Assembly: GCA_015069135.1 (NCBI GenBank)
Contig: SVJE01000009.1
Coordinates: forward strand, 1-64,000
Direction: 5' to 3'
DNA length: 64,000 bases
From: Oscillospiraceae bacterium
GTDB taxonomy: Bacteria > Bacillota > Clostridia > UBA1212 > SIG427
Below, one piece after another: positions 60,367 to 64,000 of the stretch. Both the position numbers and the translations under genes were made by a program. The notes beneath the pieces were generated by a model, which saw only the letters and a list, made by a program, of their open reading frames with translations, did no database searches and was not told where the DNA came from. Positions within the stretch are counted from its first letter, which is position 1, and every line of letters starts with the position of its first letter.

Positions 60367-61184
60367 TTCATATTCACCTTTACAAAATCTTTATATTCTC
60401 TGACTTCTTCCCTATCTTTTAAACCATAAGTATCGTAACTGACGGTTTCTTCTCTGACCAACCGATTAAGCTCGTCGTAATAATACGTACACTCCGAATT
60501 GCTTGTGGCTTCTCCACGCTCATTGTAGCTGGTTGTTTTGTCATGGATCAACTTGCCGGAATCATCATAGGTGTAATCTGTCTCAAATCCGATATAATAC
60601 AAATTGAATTCGCTCATATTAATCATTTTTTTCATTTTGATTAGTTTGTTTTCTAAGTCATACTCATATATGTATTCATGATTTATGTCTTCTTCTGCAG
60701 TACCATGAGAATAGTATTCAGTCTTTTTAATACAATTGTCACGGTCATCATATTCATATTTAAATCCGTCAGAGTTATTGTCTTTTTTGATTAACTGTCC
60801 TTTTTCGTTATATAAGTATTCATATTCCTTTTCACGGGTATAATGCTCGTCTGTAAAATTTGTAGAGAAATGTTCTTCCTTTATATATTCTTTTAATACT
60901 TTTCCATCTTCATCGAAAGTATATGTTGTGTCAAAACAAGAATCCCTTTCGTAGAACAGCTCCTTTGTATAGCATTGTTCTTTTATAATATTCCCATATG
61001 AATCATACTTGTATGTGTTTTTGTATTCTCCTTGAAAACCTCCGGAATCTTTAATGGTATATATTTCAGTCTTTGGTAAATATTTGTACCCTGAATCCGA
61101 ATCTAAGTTTTTGGGACTACAGCCAAAAAGTCCTGATAACATAATAAAGGATAAAATAATTAAAAATACTTTTTTAGCACACAC
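60360..61184 (-). CDS. Small lipoprotein with YD/RHS-type repeats
   Basis: The start is a GTG at 61184 behind AAAGGCGG. The promoter and a terminator of the upstream gene lie before it, which rules out the longer reading to 61280. The 274-residue protein has a lipoprotein signal with lipobox LFGC (Cys about 22). Seven repeats follow, of the form YDxxGxxIKEx (YDSYGNIIKE, FDEDGKVLKEY, YNEKGQLIKK, YDDRDNCIKK, YDLENKLIKM, YDDSGKLIHD, YDELNRLVRE). It has no toxin domain. YD repeats form beta shells that bind carbohydrate or wrap cargo; here the array is short and the role unknown. Confidence 0.75.
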   Translation of the reverse strand: MCAKKVFLIILSFIMLSGLFGCSPKNLDSDSGYKYLPKTEIYTIKDSGGFQGEYKNTYKYDSYGNIIKEQCYTKELFYERDSCFDTTYTFDEDGKVLKEYIKEEHFSTNFTDEHYTREKEYEYLYNEKGQLIKKDNNSDGFKYEYDDRDNCIKKTEYYSHGTAEEDINHEYIYEYDLENKLIKMKKMINMSEFNLYYIGFETDYTYDDSGKLIHDKTTSYNERGEATSNSECTYYYDELNRLVREETVSYDTYGLKDREEVREYKDFVKVNMNQ

Positions 61185-61205
61185 AATTACCACCGCCTTT
61201 ACTAC

Positions 61206-61234
61206 AGTGTAGCACGAAAAAATAAATATAGCAA
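61206..61234 (-). promoter_or_regulatory. Promoter of the YD-repeat lipoprotein gene
   Basis: On the minus strand TTGCTA (61229-61234) and TACACT (61206-61211) are 17 bases apart, about 20 bases before the GTG start. Confidence 0.55.
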
Positions 61235-61261
61235 AAAACCTCGTGCTTTCGTACGAGGTTT
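61231..61261 (-). terminator. Terminator after the second TetR gene
   Basis: Perfect arms AAACCTCGT and ACGAGGTTT surround an 8-base loop. On the minus strand TTT follows. It lies between the TetR gene and the YD-repeat gene. Confidence 0.75.
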
Positions 61262-61304
61262 CTTTGCTGTTACAAACCATTTAGATACCACTTTGGTTTA
61301 ACAT

Positions 61305-61823
61305 TTATCTGCCTCTATATTCCTGTTTTAGAACCGCAGCCATTTCTTCGGGAGCTTCCTGACAACCATTGGCAAGCCACAACTTAATAATAGCATTAAG
61401 ACCATTTCTAAAGAATTCAATATGATATTTGATGTTGCTATCAATATGTTCTTTTTTTGCTCGCCTTGTGTCGTATATTGAAACAAGGTGTTTGTCGTCA
61501 TAGCACAGCTTGAAATAAGTTTTGTAAAAAATTTGGTTTTCTTTAATGTGTTTGAACATTTTTAGCGCACCTGTGCGCTCATTAAAATAATCGTAATCTG
61601 CAAACAAATTGCTGAAATCATTTTCGAGTTTTTCTCTTGTCTTGTCCGCAAGATCAAATATATCAATATAATTTGCATAAAAAGTACTGCGATTAAGCCC
61701 TGTTGTTTTTATAAGATTTGAAACGGTAATGTCCTTAATTTCACATGTTTGTAGCAGTTCTATAAATGCCCGTTCGATTTTCTCTTGCGACTCTCTGCGT
61801 CGCTTGTTGTTCTTTACATTCAT
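61305..61823 (-). CDS. TetR/AcrR family transcription regulator
   Basis: The start at 61823 (MNVKNNKRRR) has the correct spacing to GGAG. The 172-residue protein has an HTH (ITVSNLIKTTGLNRSTFYANYIDIFDLADKT in two parts, about 35-65) and a short helical C-terminus. It faces away from the two membrane-protein genes at 62 kb, so it probably controls them and itself, the usual TetR layout. A perfect CCATCATGATGG palindrome lies in the divergent gap. Confidence 0.85.
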   Translation of the reverse strand: MNVKNNKRRRESQEKIERAFIELLQTCEIKDITVSNLIKTTGLNRSTFYANYIDIFDLADKTREKLENDFSNLFADYDYFNERTGALKMFKHIKENQIFYKTYFKLCYDDKHLVSIYDTRRAKKEHIDSNIKYHIEFFRNGLNAIIKLWLANGCQEAPEEMAAVLKQEYRGR

Positions 61824-61853
61824 AAGCATTCTCCATTATTCCAACATTTTTAG

Positions 61854-61936
61854 CCATCATGATGGTCACGTCTTCTTTTATTTCAACACTTGTCGTTTAA
61901 TTGTCGATTGTTTTGCTTTAGCACGAATATTATACT
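61854..61936 (+). promoter_or_regulatory. Operator palindrome and promoter of the divergent membrane-protein operon
   Basis: CCATCATGATGG (61854-61865) is a perfect 12-base palindrome. TTGTTT (61908-61913) and TATACT (61931-61936) are 17 bases apart and serve the gene at 61987. AGCAC(A/G)A appears three times between 61918 and 61967. Confidence 0.55.
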
Positions 61937-61986
61937 ATAAGCACAATAAAAGCACAATTGTTGGTTTAATAAAAGGAGATTTAAAA

Positions 61987-62355
61987 ATGAAAAAGAGTAG
62001 TTTTGTTGCATTGATATTAGGAACTGTAAGTGGAGTGCTTTTCGCGCTCGGAATGTGTATGGCACTTTTACCTGAATGGGATGCCTTCACAAAGGGTATA
62101 ATTTTCGGAGTTATCGGCATTGTGCTCAGCATTGTTACTGCACTTATTTGGTGCAAAATGGAAAATAAAAAGCTTCCAAAGATGAATGGAAAAAATGTAT
62201 TACGTATCATGTATGCCATTATTTCCGCTTTAGTTTTGGGCGTAGGTATGTGTATGTGCCTTGTGTGGCAGCAAATCATTTGGGGCACACTCGTCGGTTT
62301 GCTTGGTATCATTATGCTGATTGCTCTCATTCCGATGGTTAAGGGTATCAAATGA
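61987..62355 (+). CDS. Four-helix membrane protein with internal duplication
   Basis: The start at 61987 (MKKSSFVALIL) follows AAAAGGAGATTTAAAA. The 122-residue protein has four predicted helices in two similar halves: LFALGMCMALLPEW with FGVIGIVLSIVTALI, and LVLGVGMCMCLVWQ with VGLLGIIMLIALI. It looks like an old tandem duplication of a two-helix hairpin. The stop overlaps the next start by 4 bases (ATGA). Function not known; it is likely controlled by the divergent TetR protein. Confidence 0.75.
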   Translation: MKKSSFVALILGTVSGVLFALGMCMALLPEWDAFTKGIIFGVIGIVLSIVTALIWCKMENKKLPKMNGKNVLRIMYAIISALVLGVGMCMCLVWQQIIWGTLVGLLGIIMLIALIPMVKGIK

Positions 62356-63170
62356 AAGTATTAAATCTTGTAAGAAGTCCTTATACAAGCCTTGCGTTTA
62401 ATGTTACTTATGCGCTCGGCAACTGTATTATAGGTTTTCTTGCACATTCGTGGTGGTTTATTACAGTAGGTGCGTATTATACCGTGCTTGCAATCACAAG
62501 GTTTTCTGTGTTGCAGGTCAGACGAAAAGCAAGCGGCAATTATGATACCGAGCTTTTTGCACGGCGCATTACGGGAACTTTATTGGTTGTGCTTTCGTTC
62601 TGCATAGTAGGTGTAAACATAATGGCTGCTATTAAAGATAGAGGCACCGCCTTTCATGAAATTGTAATGATCACCATTGCCACATACACATTCACTAAAA
62701 TCACTATCGCAATTATCGGCATGGTGAAAGCAAAAAGTTCTGCTTCTCTGGTGCTAAAAACACTCCGTAATATATCTCTCGCTGATGCGTGTGTTTCCAT
62801 TTACACAATGCAAAGATCAATGCTTATGTCCTTTCCGGGTATGGAAGCTACGAAAATCTTATTACTAAACATATTTACGGGAACAACAGTATGGATTGTT
62901 GTACTGCTTCTCGGAATCAATCTGATTGGAGGGAAATATACAGATATGGCTAAATCAAAGATTGTAAAAGCAAATGAAAAAATCGCTGAAGTAGTAGCCG
63001 GCGGTTACAAGAAAATAGAAAAAAGAGTTGTAGACGGATACAAAAAAATCGAGCAAGGCGTTGTTGGTAGTTACACCAATCTCGAAGATAAGTTCGTTGA
63101 TGCTTACCTCACTAAAGACGGCGAAACCTTAGAGGAAGCAAAAGCAAGACTAAAAAAAGACAGCAAATAA
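62352..63170 (+). CDS. Membrane protein with 11-residue repeat tail (GYKKIE)
   Basis: The 272-residue protein has six or so predicted helices (to about 200) and a hydrophilic tail (206-272). In the tail an 11-residue unit repeats: VVAGGYKKIEKR, VVDGYKKIEQG, VVGSYTNLEDK, ending FVDAYLTKDGETLEEAKARLK. I recall similar VV-GYKKIE tails on unrelated Lachnospiraceae proteins. A hendecad pattern suggests a long amphipathic or coiled helix. It is translated with the upstream duplicated protein. Function not known; TetR-controlled export or signalling is possible. Confidence 0.75.
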   Translation: MKVLNLVRSPYTSLAFNVTYALGNCIIGFLAHSWWFITVGAYYTVLAITRFSVLQVRRKASGNYDTELFARRITGTLLVVLSFCIVGVNIMAAIKDRGTAFHEIVMITIATYTFTKITIAIIGMVKAKSSASLVLKTLRNISLADACVSIYTMQRSMLMSFPGMEATKILLLNIFTGTTVWIVVLLLGINLIGGKYTDMAKSKIVKANEKIAEVVAGGYKKIEKRVVDGYKKIEQGVVGSYTNLEDKFVDAYLTKDGETLEEAKARLKKDSK

Positions 63171-63172
63171 GC

Positions 63173-63218
63173 AACAGGGGGCTTTGGTAAAATCAATTAC
63201 TAAAGCCCCCTGTTTGTT
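63173..63218 (+). terminator. Terminator after the GYKKIE-tail gene
   Basis: Perfect 13-base arms AACAGGGGGCTTT and AAAGCCCCCTGTT flank a 16-base loop, followed by TGTTTG. It starts 3 bases after the stop codon. Confidence 0.8.
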
Positions 63219-63290
63219 TGATGCTATGCAAATAAAAATCCCAATTCTTGCGAACGAAAATTATTGACTGTTAGAACCATTTACATGCCA

Positions 63291-63476
63291 TTATTGCTTT
63301 TGGGCTTTCATTCGTTTTATAACAATAAGCCAAAGAATAATCGAAACGAAAATTAAAAAGGTAGCAATTACAGAAATTATTATATGTACATCGATAAAGA
63401 GTTCAACAATGTTGATAATCGAACCTATCAAAAGGCAAACCGAAGCCATCAAATCAACTACTTTTACTCTATTCAT
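63291..63476 (-). CDS. Small two-helix membrane protein
   Basis: The start at 63476 (MNRVKVVDLM) follows AAAGGCGGTGATAAGT. The 61-residue protein has two hydrophobic helices (about 8-30 and 33-55) and a basic C-terminus (KRMKAQKQ). I do not recognise it. It lies alone between the membrane-protein operon and the tRNA genes; the gap 63534-63700 shows only a weak RNA-like motif. Confidence 0.6.
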   Translation of the reverse strand: MNRVKVVDLMASVCLLIGSIINIVELFIDVHIIISVIATFLIFVSIILWLIVIKRMKAQKQ

Positions 63477-63700
63477 ACTTATCACCGCCTTTAACTCATT
63501 ATAGAGTAAAACTATAAATGAAACAATATACAAATGATTTCAATCTTTCGAATTCATCTTAACAGAGAATTTAAATGATATTGTACTTATGGCGTAGTAA
63601 TATTATATTCGCTGCCTGAACTGCCAAAATAGCTATATAAGTAAGCTTTATCCGAATATTACCGGAAAGGAAGATAACTCGCCGAAGGTGAATATAACTG

Positions 63701-63732
63701 AAAAAAGCACTCGCTATTGCAAGTGCTTTTTT
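63701..63732. terminator. Terminator after the tRNA genes
   Basis: Perfect arms AAAAAAGCACT and AGTGCTTTTTT flank a 10-base loop, symmetrical and active in either direction. It lies 3 bases past the tRNA-Tyr CCA end. Confidence 0.85.
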
Positions 63733-63734
63733 CT

Positions 63735-63819
63735 TGGTGGGAGAAGATGGATTCGAACCATCGAAGTCAGTGACAACAGATTTACAGTCTGCCCCCTTTG
63801 GCCGCTCGGGAATTCTCCC
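63735..63819 (-). tRNA. tRNA-Tyr (anticodon GTA)
   Basis: On the minus strand the 85-base gene has acceptor arms GGGAGAA/TTCTCCC, a CTGTAAATC anticodon loop with GTA, a long variable arm and an encoded CCA end. Its 5' end is directly next to the CCA of the tRNA-Thr gene. Confidence 0.95.
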
Positions 63820-63895
<76 letters not shown>

Positions 63896-63936
63896 ATACC
63901 AGCTAATTTTCAACGCCTTTTTCAAAGCGCTCGATT

Positions 63937-63965
63937 ATAATACCATGGTGGCAGAGTAATGTCAA
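63937..63965 (-). promoter_or_regulatory. Promoter of the tRNA pair
   Basis: On the minus strand a perfect TTGACA (63960-63965) and TATTAT (63937-63942) are 17 bases apart, about 40 bases before the tRNA-Thr 5' end. Confidence 0.75.
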
Positions 63966-64000
63966 TACCAAAATGAAAAAATTTTTCATCAAATTTTATA

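Noticed and set aside
60360-61184. RHS polymorphic toxin.
   Set aside because: The protein is short, lipid-anchored and has no RHS core or toxin domain, and no immunity gene follows.

Overview
The window looks like a chromosomal segment of an anaerobic, probably gut-dwelling spore-forming Clostridia (Lachnospiraceae/Oscillospiraceae type). The DNA is AT-rich, ribosome binding sites are of AGGAGG type, and most promoters I could read have -35 and -10 boxes separated by exactly 17 bases. A cotJABC spore-coat operon shows spore formation, type I dockerin modules suggest a fibre or polysaccharide-associated lifestyle, and an AsnRS/AsnA pair, Trk, Opp and Tad genes fit a Firmicute. I see no insertion sequence, prophage, CRISPR array or rRNA; two tRNA genes lie at the right edge.

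Layout. 0.1-3.5 kb: ribokinase, a dockerin protein with a predicted beta-propeller, pyrE. 3.5-8.4 kb: MscS channel, then a compact Tad/Flp pilus operon (ATPase, two TadB/TadC membrane proteins, a prepilin, a DUF6382-FHA protein). 8.4-12 kb: murA, mscL, and a zinc/manganese-type ABC ATPase-permease pair. 12-16 kb: a very large dockerin protein and cotJABC. 16-23 kb: TrkA/TrkH potassium uptake, a Crp/Fnr-led SBP-permease-ATPase operon, and a TetR regulator. 23-30 kb: TSCPD-MFS-GH2 sugar operon, a DUF5058/membrane protein/M20 peptidase operon, an AraC regulator. 30-37 kb: oligopeptide ABC transporter oppBCDFA. 37-45.8 kb: TRIC-type channel, asnS-asnA, a glycerol-1-phosphate dehydrogenase with a propeller partner, DAG kinase, CDP-alcohol phosphatidyltransferase, and an OmpR-type two-component system. 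45.8-52.5 kb: DUF2975-XRE-DUF4173 module, GH25 lysozyme, MATE pump, SLC13-type permease, AAC(3)-like acetyltransferase. 52.8-59.2 kb: GH36 alpha-galactosidase, hpt, DUF4091 glycosidase-like protein, glycerophosphodiesterase, MFS sugar transporter. 59.3-63.9 kb: DUF5714 plus low-molecular-weight phosphatase/ArsC, a YD-repeat lipoprotein, a TetR gene divergent from two membrane proteins, a small membrane protein, and tRNA-Tyr/tRNA-Thr.

The most unusual non-coding signal is a set of four intergenic arrays (about 16.1-16.35, 42.4-42.6, 50.35-50.55 and 52.54-52.78 kb). In each, one short word appears 6-8 times in strictly alternating orientation, so every neighbouring pair can form a hairpin. Two arrays share a GGAACCCA word. 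The other two share a layout and a GACAAA end but carry different cores (ACT in one, CGCC in the other), with the complementary copies changed to match. The GACAAA arrays lie directly upstream of two genes (MATE pump, AAC(3)-like) whose -10 boxes sit so close to the start codon, with no Shine-Dalgarno, that their mRNAs look leaderless. Four regulatory genes also have a clear palindrome at their own promoter or divergent gap. All calls are from reading the sequence and recalling families; no database search was run.
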